From Pelagibacteraceae bacterium AG-404-P08 (GTDB lineage Bacteria > Pseudomonadota > Alphaproteobacteria > HIMB59): a stretch of 64,000 nucleotides of DNA. Of this stretch, positions 34,168 to 43,552 are shown one piece after another; positions within the stretch are counted from its first letter, which is position 1, and each line of letters opens with the position of its first letter. Made by a program: the position numbers and the translations under genes. Location: contig QCJF01000002.1 in assembly GCA_003216195.1 (NCBI GenBank), positions 93,187 to 157,186 on the forward strand. The letters are read 5' to 3'. Under the pieces are notes generated by a model that saw nothing but the letters and a program-made list of their open reading frames with translations, ran no database searches and was not told the DNA's origin.

Positions 34168-34652
34168 GTTCCTCTACCCTCTATATCTAGTATTTTTCTC
34201 TTAATTTTATCACCCCACATATATCTTCCGAAATCTCCATTTTTTTTTACTACTCTGTGACAAGGAACCAATAATCCAACAGGATTTTTACCAACCGCTG
34301 AAGCAATGGCTCTTACTGCATCTGGTCTCTTTATTTTTTTAGCAAGCTCGCTGTAGGAAATTGTTTGACCATAAGGAATTTTAGTAATTTCTGTCCAAAC
34401 TTTTTTTTGTAGTGTAGTTCCATCGAGATATTTTATTTTTATATTTTTTTGTTTAGAAATTTTACCTTTCAATAAATTATTTATTAATATTTTTGCTTTT
34501 TTTAATTTTAAACCTTTAGTTGGGTTGTATAAATTAAGTATGTTTTTAATTCTTTTATCATTATCTTTTATAAGAAAGTGAATTCCCTCTGAACTATCTA
34601 GGACAAAAAGTTTAATTATTGGTGTTTCGATAAAATCAAAACAATAATTCAT
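34137..34652 (-). CDS. ogt: Methylated-DNA--protein-cysteine methyltransferase
   Basis: A 171-residue suicide repair protein taking methyl groups from O6-methylguanine. The helix-turn-helix and active-site blocks are intact: IPYGQTISYSELAKKI, RAIASAVGKNPVGLLVPCHRVV with acceptor Cys131, and FGRYMWGDKIKRKILDIEG. The last dozen residues (RGTADSTYRGGK) go beyond the usual end and are encoded by the hairpin element at 34122-34167. It starts on the last base of the dnaJ stop, so it rides on the hrcA-grpE-dnaK-dnaJ transcript. Confidence 0.94.
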   Translation of the reverse strand: MNYCFDFIETPIIKLFVLDSSEGIHFLIKDNDKRIKNILNLYNPTKGLKLKKAKILINNLLKGKISKQKNIKIKYLDGTTLQKKVWTEITKIPYGQTISYSELAKKIKRPDAVRAIASAVGKNPVGLLVPCHRVVKKNGDFGRYMWGDKIKRKILDIEGRGTADSTYRGGK

Positions 34653-35731
34653 TAATTAAACATTTTTTTTACTTTATCAAAAAACCCTTCCGTCATTTTA
34701 GAGTTTTTCTTAGTAAGGGTTTCATTAAATTGATTTAAAAGTTTCTCTTGGTCTGAAGATAAGTTTACTGGTGTTTCAGCATGTACTTTAACAATCATAT
34801 CACCTCTTGTGTTTGTTCTCAGAATACTCATTCCCTTGCCTTTGATTCTGAGTTTATGACCTGACTGCATTCCTTTTGGTATGGAAACATTAACCATTTT
34901 TTTTTCTATAGTAGGAACTTCTATATTTCCGCCCAAAGTTGCTGTAGTAAAAGGTATAGCAACATCACAAATAATGTTATCTCGTTCTCTCTGGAAAAGT
35001 TTGTGGTTATTTATATTTATAAAAACGTAAAGGTCTCCATAGGAGCCGCCTCTTTCTCCAGCCTCTCCTTCTCCGCTCATTCTAATCCTGTTACCTGTTT
35101 CAACTCCAGCAGGTATTTTGATCTGAATTTTTTTATTTTGTTTAATTCGTCCAGTGTTACTGCATTTTGAGCATCGACCCTTCATTTCTTGCCCAGTTCC
35201 ACCACATCTACCACAGGTCCTCTCCATAGAAAAAAACCCACTCTGAGTCCTAACTTTTCCATAACCTTGGCAAGTAGAGCAACTTTTATAACTATGCTGT
35301 TCAGGGCAATTAATCATTTTGGGTATTGTTACTTCTAGTGATTTTCCAGTAAAAGCCTCTTCTAGGTCAATAGTAACATCGTAGCGCAAATCATCCCCTC
35401 TACTTTCGCGCTGACCGCCCTCACCAAATGCACCAAAAATATCCTCAAAAATATCTGAAAAACCACCAAAGCCTTGTTGGCCAAATCCACCGGCTCCACC
35501 ACCGCCTTGTTCAAAAGCAGCATGGCCAAATTGATCATAAGTTTGTCTTTTTTTTGGATCTTTTAAAATTTCATATGCTTGACTCACATCCTTAAATTTT
35601 TGTTCAGCAGCAGAGTCACCCTGGTTTCGATCAGGATGATATTTCATTGCTAATTTTCGGTAAGCACTTTTTATTTCAGAGTCACTAGCTTCACGGGATA
35701 TACCAAGAGTGTCATAAAAATCCTCAGCCAT
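34652..35731 (-). CDS. dnaJ: Chaperone DnaJ with altered zinc-finger region
   Basis: A 359-residue Hsp40 co-chaperone. J domain with HPD at residues 32-34, Gly/Phe-rich linker (75-105), zinc region and C-terminal substrate-binding domains. Only three standard CxxCxGxG-type repeats are visible (Cys151/154, 173/176, 187/190). The first repeat is reduced to Cys142 with His146 (INCPEQHS), so zinc site I would have to use Cys142/His146 with the fourth repeat or be lost. It lies 23 bases after dnaK in the heat-shock operon. Confidence 0.96.
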   Translation of the reverse strand: MAEDFYDTLGISREASDSEIKSAYRKLAMKYHPDRNQGDSAAEQKFKDVSQAYEILKDPKKRQTYDQFGHAAFEQGGGGAGGFGQQGFGGFSDIFEDIFGAFGEGGQRESRGDDLRYDVTIDLEEAFTGKSLEVTIPKMINCPEQHSYKSCSTCQGYGKVRTQSGFFSMERTCGRCGGTGQEMKGRCSKCSNTGRIKQNKKIQIKIPAGVETGNRIRMSGEGEAGERGGSYGDLYVFININNHKLFQRERDNIICDVAIPFTTATLGGNIEVPTIEKKMVNVSIPKGMQSGHKLRIKGKGMSILRTNTRGDMIVKVHAETPVNLSSDQEKLLNQFNETLTKKNSKMTEGFFDKVKKMFN

Positions 35732-35754
35732 AATATTTTAAACCAAGCTAAGAG

Positions 35755-37686
35755 TTACTGTCCGCTTGCTTTTTTATCGTCGTCTACTTCTTCGTAGTCT
35801 GCGTCTATAACATCATCATCGCTTTTAGTTTCACTAGTGTTATCCTCTTGCTTAGGTTGTTCTGCGCCAGGAGCCTCAGATGATTGTTGATCTTTGTACA
35901 TAGCTTCGCCCATTTTCATAGATGATTGAGTTAGTTCTTGTGTTTTTTGTTTTATGGTCTCAATCTCATTTTTTTCGAGCGCTTCTTTTAAATCTTTTAA
36001 GTCTGCTTCTATTTTAGACTTATCTTCGGGACTAATTTTATCGCCATGCTCTTTTATATTTTTTTCCACTTGGAAGACAAGACTATCGGCTTGATTTTTA
36101 ACATCAACCTCTTCTCTTTTCTTCTTATCTGTTTCAGCATTGGCTTCAGCATCTTTAACCATTTTGTCAATCTCTTCATCTGATAGACCACCAGATGCTT
36201 GGATTTTAATTTGTTGCTCTTTTCCTGTAGATTTATCTTTTGCAGATACGTTGACAATACCATTAGCGTCAATATCGAAAGTCACCTCGATTTGTGGTGT
36301 TCCTCTTGGTGCAGGAGGTATGCCAACTAAATCGAATTGACCTAAAAGCTTGTTGTCAGCGGCCATTTCTCTTTCACCCTGAAAGACCCTGATAGTAACG
36401 GCATTTTGATTATCCTCTGCTGTTGAAAATACTTGGCTTTTTTTTGTAGGAACAGTTGTATTTCTTTCAATTAATTTAGTAAATACTCCACCTAGTGTTT
36501 CTATACCCAAAGAAAGTGGGGTCACATCTAAAAGTAAGACATCTTTTACATCACCTTGCAATACACCAGCCTGAATAGCTGCTCCCATAGCCACAACTTC
36601 ATCAGGGTTAACGCCTTTACTAGGGTCTTTCCCAAAAAAGTTTTTAACAATTTCTGTTACTTTTGGCATTCTTGTCATTCCGCCAACTAAAATGACATCG
36701 TTTATGTCGCTTGCTGAAAGACCAGCGTCACTTAGAGCTTTTTTACAAGGTTCAATTGTATTTTGGAGCAAGTCGTCAACCAACTCTTCAAGCTTAGCTC
36801 TGGTAAGTTTTACATTTAAGTGTTTGGGGCCAGATTGATCAGCAGTGATAAAAGGTAAATTTACGTCTGTTTGAGTCGAACTTGACAATTCAATTTTAGC
36901 TTTTTCAGCAGCTTCTTTTAAACGCTGTAAAGCTAATTTATCATTTTTTAAATCTATACCTTGCTCTTTTTTAAATTCACTAGCTAAAAAATCAATAATT
37001 CTTAAATCAAAGTCTTCGCCACCCAGGTGTGTATCACCATTCGTAGACTTAACTTCGAATACACCATCTCCAACTTCTAAAATTGATACATCAAATGTAC
37101 CTCCGCCTAAATCGTAGACAACTACAGTGCCTGATTGTTTTTTATCTAATCCATATGCTAATGAAGCAGCGGTCGGTTCGTTAATAATTCTTAAAACTTC
37201 TAATCCAGCAATTTTACCGGCATCTTTAGTTGCTTGTCTTTGTGCATCATTGAAATAAGCAGGAACAGTTATCACTGCTTGTGTAATAGTTTCACCTGTA
37301 TAAGACTCAGCTGTCTCTTTCATTTTTTGAAGAATAAATGCAGAGATTTGACTAGGGCTATACTTTTCACCCTGAGCTTCAACCCATGCATCACCGTTGT
37401 TACCTTTAATAATTTTAAATGGAGATAAGCCTACATCCTTTTGCACAGTGTCATCTTCAAAACTTCTGCCAATAAATCTTTTTACAGCATAAAGTGTGTT
37501 TTCAGGGTTAGTAACTGCTTGTCTTTTTGCAGATTGACCAATTAGTTTTTCGCTTTCAGTAAAAGCTACAACAGAAGGTGTTGTTCTAGCACCCTCAGAA
37601 TTCTCTATTACTTTTGGATTCTTTCCATCCATTATCGCCACACAAGAGTTTGTGGTACCTAAATCAATTCCAATTACTTTAGCCAT
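35755..37686 (-). CDS. dnaK: Chaperone DnaK (Hsp70)
   Basis: A 643-residue Hsp70. The N-terminal ATPase signature [15 protein letters not shown], the [14 protein letters not shown] and [12 protein letters not shown] motifs, the interdomain linker [16 protein letters not shown], a substrate-binding domain and an acidic C-terminal tail ([14 protein letters not shown]) are all present. It folds and protects proteins with DnaJ and GrpE, encoded on either side. A 90-base gap to grpE may hold an extra promoter. Confidence 0.99.
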   Translation of the reverse strand: MAKVIGIDLGTTNSCVAIMDGKNPKVIENSEGARTTPSVVAFTESEKLIGQSAKRQAVTNPENTLYAVKRFIGRSFEDDTVQKDVGLSPFKIIKGNNGDAWVEAQGEKYSPSQISAFILQKMKETAESYTGETITQAVITVPAYFNDAQRQATKDAGKIAGLEVLRIINEPTAASLAYGLDKKQSGTVVVYDLGGGTFDVSILEVGDGVFEVKSTNGDTHLGGEDFDLRIIDFLASEFKKEQGIDLKNDKLALQRLKEAAEKAKIELSSSTQTDVNLPFITADQSGPKHLNVKLTRAKLEELVDDLLQNTIEPCKKALSDAGLSASDINDVILVGGMTRMPKVTEIVKNFFGKDPSKGVNPDEVVAMGAAIQAGVLQGDVKDVLLLDVTPLSLGIETLGGVFTKLIERNTTVPTKKSQVFSTAEDNQNAVTIRVFQGEREMAADNKLLGQFDLVGIPPAPRGTPQIEVTFDIDANGIVNVSAKDKSTGKEQQIKIQASGGLSDEEIDKMVKDAEANAETDKKKREEVDVKNQADSLVFQVEKNIKEHGDKISPEDKSKIEADLKDLKEALEKNEIETIKQKTQELTQSSMKMGEAMYKDQQSSEAPGAEQPKQEDNTSETKSDDDVIDADYEEVDDDKKASGQ

Positions 37687-37776
37687 TTTGTTTTTCCTAT
37701 TTTAAAAATAAATAATCTTATATTTATATGGGTTGATACTTACTTAATTCAAGAGCATTAAAACTATTGAATTTTC

Positions 37777-38400
37777 TTAATTTTCGGATTTTTCTTCTTC
37801 TTTGATGGCTTTATCGTCTTGATTTTCTTGAGATTTTTTTGATACCCCTACCATTGCTGGTCTTAGTAACCTATCATGCAAAGTGTAACCTGGAATTAGT
37901 TCTTGAACAATAGTTCCGGGCTCACAATCTTTTTTTTCAATTTCCATCATAGCTTGATGTAAATTATGGTCAAATTTTTGGTTTATACTTTCAATTTTTT
38001 TGATGCCAATTTTTTCGAAAGTGGCCATAGTAGATTGTGCAATAAGATCTAAACCATCAACAACAGACTTTATGCTTTCATTAGATCTCACTTCCTCTGA
38101 AATACTTGATTTTGCTCTCTCGATATTGTCACCGATATTAATTATTTCTTTTGCAAAATTAGCTATACCGTATTTAAGAGCATCTGATTGATCTTTTTCT
38201 GCCCTTTTTCTAAAGTTTTCTAGTTCAGCAATAGCTCTTAACCTTTGATCTTTTAAACTCTCAATTTCCTCTTTAAGTTTTTGGATTTCATCTTCATTAA
38301 TATCTGAATTTTTATCTACATCAGTCTCGGTGGTTTCTTGATTTTCTTTGACATCCTCTTCTTGTTGAACTTGATCTTCGTATTTTTTTTCTTCTTCCAT
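37777..38400 (-). CDS. grpE: Nucleotide exchange factor GrpE
   Basis: A 207-residue protein: an acidic low-complexity N-terminus (repeated EE, DQVQQEEDVKENQ), a long coiled coil (LKEEIESLKDQRLRAIAELENFRKR) and the C-terminal beta domain with GTIVQELIPGYTLHDRLLRPAMVGV, which contacts DnaK and releases ADP. Located between hrcA (10 bases) and dnaK in the heat-shock operon. Confidence 0.97.
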   Translation of the reverse strand: MEEEKKYEDQVQQEEDVKENQETTETDVDKNSDINEDEIQKLKEEIESLKDQRLRAIAELENFRKRAEKDQSDALKYGIANFAKEIINIGDNIERAKSSISEEVRSNESIKSVVDGLDLIAQSTMATFEKIGIKKIESINQKFDHNLHQAMMEIEKKDCEPGTIVQELIPGYTLHDRLLRPAMVGVSKKSQENQDDKAIKEEEKSEN

Positions 38401-38410
38401 AATAATTCCT

Positions 38411-39433
38411 TTATTTTTTTGATATTGTTTCAGACATATAGCTCACAATAGGAACAATTCGCTGATAATCAATTCTTTTTGGACCTATAACACCAATAGC
38501 ACCAGTGAGTCCATTTTTAGTTTTGTAATTTGATAAAATCATAGATAAATTTGTATTTTTAAAAAAATTTGTATTACTTCCGATAAATATTTGTACTCCT
38601 TTTGATTTTTTCAAGGCCTTAATCATTTTGTTTGCCATTTTACCTGTTTCAATATCACTCAAAAGTTCATTTATGCTGTCTAGGTCTGTATCTATATTAT
38701 TCTTAATTAAATTAGGCAGACCTCTAACAAAAAAGGTTTCTGTATTTTTAGACTTTTCAATTTTTATACCTTTAAGCAGTAGTTTTTTTGAGGTGTTGGT
38801 TATTTGATTTTTTGCAGATTTTATAAAAATTTTTATATTATTTTGAATTTCTGAAGGTGATATAGATTTTGAAAACTTATTTATAAAGTTGCCGATACTA
38901 TTTAAATCTTCTATTTGTATATTTTCATCAATTTCTACTATTCTATTTGATGTATAACCATCTTCATGCTCAATGATGAATATTACTTTATTATTATCGA
39001 TTTTGTGAAAGTCAATTTTTCTAATTTTTGTTATTTTTTCATTATTTATAACAAGGCTTGCTTGTTTGGATAGGCCATTTAAAGTTTTAGTAATTAATTC
39101 TTGTTCGTTTAAAAGATTATTCATTTTAGATGATTTCTCGATAATCTCTTTTTCACTTTTACTAATTGATCCTGGCTCTAAAAGCGCATGAGTATAAAAT
39201 TGTAAACCTAAATCAGTTGGTATACTGCCTGCAGAGAAATGATCTTTTTGTATGAGTCCAAGAAAATTTATTTCGTTTAAAACATTTCTGATAGTAGCTG
39301 GGGAAAGTTTATAAGAAATTTTTGAGCTAAGTGCCTTGGACCCCATAGGTTCACCTGTTTTTAAATAACTTTCTACAAGTGACTTAAATATCGACCTAGA
39401 TCTTTCTCCAATATCTGTAATTTTTTTATTCAT
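38411..39433 (-). CDS. hrcA: Heat-inducible transcription repressor HrcA
   Basis: A 340-residue repressor with an N-terminal winged helix (SIFKSLVESYLKTGEPMGSKALS, then SPATIRNVLNEINFLGLIQKDHFSAGSIPTD) and a GAF-like middle domain, ending with ANKMIKALKKSKGVQIFIGSNTN and GAIGVIGPKRIDYQRIVPIV. It normally binds CIRCE (TTAGCACTC-N9-GAGTGCTAA). No CIRCE is visible in the 41-base gap to rph or before grpE/dnaK, so its operator is presumably elsewhere, for example upstream of groESL. Confidence 0.95.
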   Translation of the reverse strand: MNKKITDIGERSRSIFKSLVESYLKTGEPMGSKALSSKISYKLSPATIRNVLNEINFLGLIQKDHFSAGSIPTDLGLQFYTHALLEPGSISKSEKEIIEKSSKMNNLLNEQELITKTLNGLSKQASLVINNEKITKIRKIDFHKIDNNKVIFIIEHEDGYTSNRIVEIDENIQIEDLNSIGNFINKFSKSISPSEIQNNIKIFIKSAKNQITNTSKKLLLKGIKIEKSKNTETFFVRGLPNLIKNNIDTDLDSINELLSDIETGKMANKMIKALKKSKGVQIFIGSNTNFFKNTNLSMILSNYKTKNGLTGAIGVIGPKRIDYQRIVPIVSYMSETISKK

Positions 39434-39474
39434 TAATCTTTATTAATCTTATAACTTAAAATAATAAAACATAT

Positions 39475-40200
39475 ATGTCTGGGTATTCAAGAAATGATAG
39501 GGATCTTTCTAAAATTAGAGATTTAGAAATAATCTCAGGCTTTCAGCCTAATAATCAGTCATCATGTTTAGTTAAATTAGGCAACACACACGTTTGTTGC
39601 TCCGCAATTATTGAAGATAGAGTTCCTGGATTTTTAAGAAATACTGGAAAAGGCTGGTTAACAGCGGAATATGGGATGTTGCCATCCTCTACATCTGAGA
39701 GAATGGACAGAGAAGCAGCCAAAGGCAAGCAGTCTGGAAGGACCCAGGAAATTCAAAGGCTTATTGGAAGAAGTTTAAGATGTGCTGTTAATTTAGACAT
39801 ACTTGGAGAGAAAACAATAAAGGTTGATTGCGATGTTATCAGTGCTGATGGAGGAACAAGAACTGCATCTATAATTGGAGGCTATGTAAGTCTTGTTAGA
39901 TCAATCAATGAATTTAAAAATAAATTTAATTTGTCAAAATCGATAGTTGTAAATCAGGTGGCTGCTATTTCAGTAGGTGTTGTTAGAGGGACACCGTGTA
40001 TAGATTTAAATTATATTGAAGACTCTAGTGCTGAAGTAGATTGTAATGTTGTAATGGCAAGTGACGGGCAATTCATTGAGTTTCAATCTACTGGAGAGGA
40101 AGCCAAATTTAGCAAAAAAACTATTTTAGATTTTATTGAACTCGTTGAGCGTTCAATGCCAAAAATTTTTGAAGTTCAAAACTTAGCCATTGAAGAATAG
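39475..40200 (+). CDS. rph: Ribonuclease PH
   Basis: A 241-residue phosphorolytic 3'-5' exoribonuclease that trims tRNA 3' ends. Family segments: GNTHVCCSAIIEDRVPGF, GWLTAEYGMLPSST, RTQEIQRLIGRSLR and DVISADGGTRTASIIGGYVSL (catalytic Asp). It diverges from hrcA with 41 bases between starts and overlaps rdgB by 11 bases, the usual rph-rdgB arrangement. Confidence 0.98.
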   Translation: MSGYSRNDRDLSKIRDLEIISGFQPNNQSSCLVKLGNTHVCCSAIIEDRVPGFLRNTGKGWLTAEYGMLPSSTSERMDREAAKGKQSGRTQEIQRLIGRSLRCAVNLDILGEKTIKVDCDVISADGGTRTASIIGGYVSLVRSINEFKNKFNLSKSIVVNQVAAISVGVVRGTPCIDLNYIEDSSAEVDCNVVMASDGQFIEFQSTGEEAKFSKKTILDFIELVERSMPKIFEVQNLAIEE

Positions 40201-40789
40201 TTTGTTACTTGGCACCAGCAATGCTGGTAAACTTAAAGAATTTCTTTTTTATATTGAACATTTTAATTTATTCAATAATTATCAGACAATAAGTCTTAAT
40301 GAATTTAAAGATATTGGTGAACCAAATGAAGATGGTAAAAGCTTTGAGGAAAACTCTGAAATTAAATCAAAATTTTTTTTAAGAGAAACAAAAGAATTTG
40401 TCTTGTGCGATGACAGTGGATTTGTTGTAAATGACTTAAAAAACTATCCAGGAATAAAAACAGCAAGAGAAGCAAAAAAAATGGGTGGGGAACAAAAAGT
40501 TATTGATTTTATTTTTAGTAAATTTGAAAAATTAGACTTTATTGCTACAACTTTTTTTTGTTCTATCTCTTTATTAGGAAAAAATAAAAAATATAATGTT
40601 TCTGGAGCTATGCCAGGTTTTATAATAAGAGAGAAGAGAGGATATAATGGATTTGGATATGATCCTTATTTTATTCCAAAAAATAGTAATAAAACTTATG
40701 CTGAAATGGAAGATAGAGAGAAATTATTAAATTCTCATAGGTATGAAGCATTTAAAAAATTATCTAATCAAATATTACTGGATAATTAA
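40190..40789 (+). CDS. rdgB: Non-canonical purine NTP pyrophosphatase (dITP/XTP)
   Basis: A 199-residue Ham1/RdgB house-cleaning enzyme. The N-terminal substrate loop GTSNAGKLKEF, the catalytic stretch VLCDDSGFVVNDLKNYPGIKTAREA and the C-terminal GFGYDPYFIP and SHRYEAFKKL motifs are present. TTG start at 40190 inside the end of rph, implying coupled translation. Converges with the LpoA-like gene, overlapping 26 bases. Confidence 0.97.
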   Translation: MKNSLLLGTSNAGKLKEFLFYIEHFNLFNNYQTISLNEFKDIGEPNEDGKSFEENSEIKSKFFLRETKEFVLCDDSGFVVNDLKNYPGIKTAREAKKMGGEQKVIDFIFSKFEKLDFIATTFFCSISLLGKNKKYNVSGAMPGFIIREKRGYNGFGYDPYFIPKNSNKTYAEMEDREKLLNSHRYEAFKKLSNQILLDN

Positions 40790-41840
40790 TCATCAAATTT
40801 TCTATAGACAGCCTTCCAAAATTTTCTAATTCAATAGCGCTTGGTAAAAAATTATTATCTAATAATTGGTTGGCAATAGACAATGATATTTTAACTGAAG
40901 TTTTGAAGAAAAATTCTCGATGTGGTTCTACCATATTAAACATATCTATATTATTCAAAAAGGTTCTATTTATAGGTTGATAATAGTTTTCTAAATTATT
41001 CCTTTGCTCCAAAAAATTATCAATTAAATAAACTCTCTCTAAAGGGTAGGTTCCATCCTTTGTTGCTAAATATCCTACTAAATCCTTGTAACTCAAAGTA
41101 TCATCAAAAATAATTATATTTTCATAAGAATTTAAGTCTCCCATCAATTTAACTGACAATTCTAAGTCTAGAGCGCTATCTCCAAAAGAACTCGCCTTAG
41201 TATATTTCAAAGGATATTTGTCTTTAAAATAATTATATAATTTTAATCCATAATCATTTTGCTTATATAAAACTCCTAGAGATTTTGAAGACATTATATA
41301 ATCACCAAGTATATCAATATGATGGTATGGGCTGCTAAAAACAAAGATAATTTCGTTGTCTGCATATTTACTCATAACGGAATAGTCATTGGATAGGGAA
41401 ATTATAAATGTATTTTCTCCAAGTTTGTTCGGTAGATGAAATAAATCGCTCGAATTAGTAGGGCCAATAATGAGGGTGTTATTGATTTTTGTATGTATCT
41501 CCTCGATTGAATAAATAAAATCTATATTTTTTATATTAGAAAAGTTTTCTATTTCCTCTAAAAATACTTCATAAAATAATGATGTTAATATCTCTTCCTC
41601 AGATAAAAAAACGATTATTTTTTCAATATTGTTAAAATCAATTAATTTATCCTCAGGTTTCGTTAACTTTTTTACAGTCTCAACTTGATCAATGACCTCT
41701 ACTTTTTCCTCTGTAACATCCTTCTCTTCAAGTTTTTCAGGTTCTTTTTCAATAGGTGGTTTTTTTTCGATTGTAGTTGGGGCGCAACTAAAAAATGATA
41801 TTAATGTAAATAATATAATTATATTTTTAAATAAGTTCAT
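40764..41840 (-). CDS. LpoA/LppC-like lipoprotein (penicillin-binding protein activator family)
   Basis: A 358-residue lipoprotein: signal and lipobox MNLFKNIIILFTLISFFSC, then a Pro/Glu/Lys-rich linker (about residues 20-65) and a periplasmic-binding-protein-like fold. Sequence similarity is faint by eye; the call relies on position, since LpoA/LppC-type lipoproteins lie divergent from rsmI in many Proteobacteria. Such proteins activate peptidoglycan synthases or bind small ligands. Its ATG and that of rsmI are one base apart. Confidence 0.6.
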   Translation of the reverse strand: MNLFKNIIILFTLISFFSCAPTTIEKKPPIEKEPEKLEEKDVTEEKVEVIDQVETVKKLTKPEDKLIDFNNIEKIIVFLSEEEILTSLFYEVFLEEIENFSNIKNIDFIYSIEEIHTKINNTLIIGPTNSSDLFHLPNKLGENTFIISLSNDYSVMSKYADNEIIFVFSSPYHHIDILGDYIMSSKSLGVLYKQNDYGLKLYNYFKDKYPLKYTKASSFGDSALDLELSVKLMGDLNSYENIIIFDDTLSYKDLVGYLATKDGTYPLERVYLIDNFLEQRNNLENYYQPINRTFLNNIDMFNMVEPHREFFFKTSVKISLSIANQLLDNNFLPSAIELENFGRLSIENLMINYPVIFD

Positions 41841-41841
41841 T

Positions 41842-42660
41842 ATGAAATCTGGTCTTTATTTAGTTTCTACTCCCATTGGAAATTTAGATGATATCACAAT
41901 TAGAGCTATAAATGTTTTAAAAAATTCTGATTTAATCTTGTGTGAAAATACTGCAAATAGTAAAAAACTTTTAAAAAAATATGATATTAAATCATCATTA
42001 TCAAAATATACAGATCATGACTTTTATAAAAAAAAAGATCATATATATAATTTATTAAAGTCTAACAAAATAATATCATTAATATCTGACTCTGGCTCTC
42101 CACTCATATCTGATCCTGGCAATCAACTAATAAATTTTTTATTTAAAAATCATATAGCGATATATTCAATACCTGGTGCAAGTGCGCTAATATCAGGAAT
42201 TCAATTAAGTGGTTTTTTGAACAAGAAGAAGTTTACTTTCATTGGTTTTCTTCCAAAAAAAAAAGAGCAAAAAGAAAAAATTCTTATTGAAAACAATATT
42301 AATAATTTAGTTATTTATTCTACAAAACAACAAGTACAGAAAGATATTTTTGCAATAGCCAATGTATCCAAGACATTTGAAGTTATAATTCTCAAAGAAT
42401 TGACAAAGATGTACGAGGAAAGAATATTTATAGATATCAAAAATTATAAGGATTTTAATTATTCTGACCTCAAAGGTGAATTGATTTTAGCAGTATGTTT
42501 TGAGAGGGTGGCAAACAAGATTAATTACTATGATGAAAAAGAGATATTGGCAACTATTGAAAAACTAGGAGTAAAAAAGGCTTATCAAGTGGTCAAAAGT
42601 AAGTATAAAATATCAAGAAATGATTTTTATAGATTATCAATTGATTTAAAGAATGTTTAA
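41842..42660 (+). CDS. rsmI: 16S rRNA 2'-O-ribose C1402 methyltransferase
   Basis: A 272-residue SAM-dependent tetrapyrrole-methylase-fold enzyme. The true start is ATG 41842, giving MKSGLYLVSTPIGNLDDITIRA, the standard N-terminus; the frame stays open further left inside the lipoprotein gene without meaning. LISDSGSPLISDPG and SIPGASALISG are the SAM-site motifs, and VILKELTKMYEE is conserved. A little shorter than the typical 285. Overlaps the BON-domain gene by 8 bases. Confidence 0.95.
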   Translation: MKSGLYLVSTPIGNLDDITIRAINVLKNSDLILCENTANSKKLLKKYDIKSSLSKYTDHDFYKKKDHIYNLLKSNKIISLISDSGSPLISDPGNQLINFLFKNHIAIYSIPGASALISGIQLSGFLNKKKFTFIGFLPKKKEQKEKILIENNINNLVIYSTKQQVQKDIFAIANVSKTFEVIILKELTKMYEERIFIDIKNYKDFNYSDLKGELILAVCFERVANKINYYDEKEILATIEKLGVKKAYQVVKSKYKISRNDFYRLSIDLKNV

Positions 42661-43216
42661 GAATTTAATTATTTTATTATCAGCTTTCCTTATTGGTTGT
42701 GGGCCTTCGCTAATTACCTCTGGTGCTAAAACTGTAATTAAAGAAAATGAAGATGAAAAATCATTTAGTGAAAGTTGGGATGATGCCACTATTAAGTTAG
42801 GCATTAAAGAAAAATATTTTTCTTATGACGCTACGCTATTCACAAGGATTGATGTTGAAGTTGAGTTAGGAAAAGTCTTACTAACAGGTGTTGTTCCATA
42901 TGGTGATATGAGGTTAGAGGCTGTAAGGTTAGCATGGCAACAAGATGGTGTTACAGAAGTTCTAAATGAGATATCCATAGACACAGGATATGGACTTGAT
43001 GATATTGCTAAAGATAAATTTATCAGTACCCAGCTTTACACAAAAATATTTACTGACTCTAATATAAAAAAATTTAAATATGATTTTGAAGTCCAAAAGC
43101 AAATAGTTTATTTGTTTGGTGTATCAAGTAATGAGCAGGAAATTAATAGTGTGATTGAGCATGCTAAAGATATTAAAGGTGTTTTAGATATAGTAAATTA
43201 TATTCAAGCTAGGTAA
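42653..43216 (+). CDS. BON-domain outer-membrane lipoprotein (DolP/OsmY-like)
   Basis: A 187-residue lipoprotein with lipobox LIGC after MFKNLIILLSAFLIG and two BON domains: the first about residues 45-110 (ATLFTRIDVEVELGKVLLTGVVP...AVRLAWQQDGVTEVLNEI), the second about 120-187. BON domains bind phospholipid; in E. coli DolP supports outer-membrane integrity. The rsmI-BON adjacency matches the yraL-yraN-diaA-dolP neighbourhood of other Proteobacteria. It abuts the convergent HIT gene with no spare base. Confidence 0.88.
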   Translation: MFKNLIILLSAFLIGCGPSLITSGAKTVIKENEDEKSFSESWDDATIKLGIKEKYFSYDATLFTRIDVEVELGKVLLTGVVPYGDMRLEAVRLAWQQDGVTEVLNEISIDTGYGLDDIAKDKFISTQLYTKIFTDSNIKKFKYDFEVQKQIVYLFGVSSNEQEINSVIEHAKDIKGVLDIVNYIQAR

Positions 43217-43552
43217 TTAAGCATTCGATAGCAAATGTAAATGAAAATGAAAAACCTCTTGACCACCGTCTTTGCCTTTATGTGTTTTAATTTGAAAACC
43301 TTTATCTCTTAAACCTAAAATATCTATAATTTCATCGACGGATTTCCAAAAATTAGTTTGATATAAGCTGTCTGAATTTTGTAAGAAATCAGAAATATCA
43401 AGTAGGGGTTTCTTAGGTATAATTAAGATATGTGTTTTTGCTTTTGGGCTAATATCTTTGAATGAAAGCACATGCTCATTTTCAAAAACGTTATCACAAG
43501 GAATTTCACCTTTTAAAATTTTTGCAAAAATATTTTCTTTATCATAACTCAT
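43217..43552 (-). CDS. HIT (histidine triad) family nucleotide hydrolase
   Basis: A 111-residue HinT-like protein, hydrolysing AMP-conjugates such as purine phosphoramidates. NIFAKILKGEIPCDNVFENEHVLSFKDISPKAKTHILIIPK is the typical opening and the catalytic triad is in EVFHFHLHLLSN. It overlaps hisF by 4 bases at the end of the his operon, a place often taken by hisE in Alphaproteobacteria; whether it has any histidine-pathway role is unknown. Confidence 0.94.
   Translation of the reverse strand: MSYDKENIFAKILKGEIPCDNVFENEHVLSFKDISPKAKTHILIIPKKPLLDISDFLQNSDSLYQTNFWKSVDEIIDILGLRDKGFQIKTHKGKDGGQEVFHFHLHLLSNA

Noticed and set aside
39434..39474. CIRCE operator upstream of hrcA
   Set aside because: No TTAGCACTC / GAGTGCTAA inverted repeat is present here or before grpE and dnaK.
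41692..41841. N-terminal extension of rsmI inside the lipoprotein gene
   Set aside because: The extension is Ser/Phe-rich antisense to the Glu/Lys linker of the lipoprotein; ATG 41842 gives the standard RsmI N-terminus.
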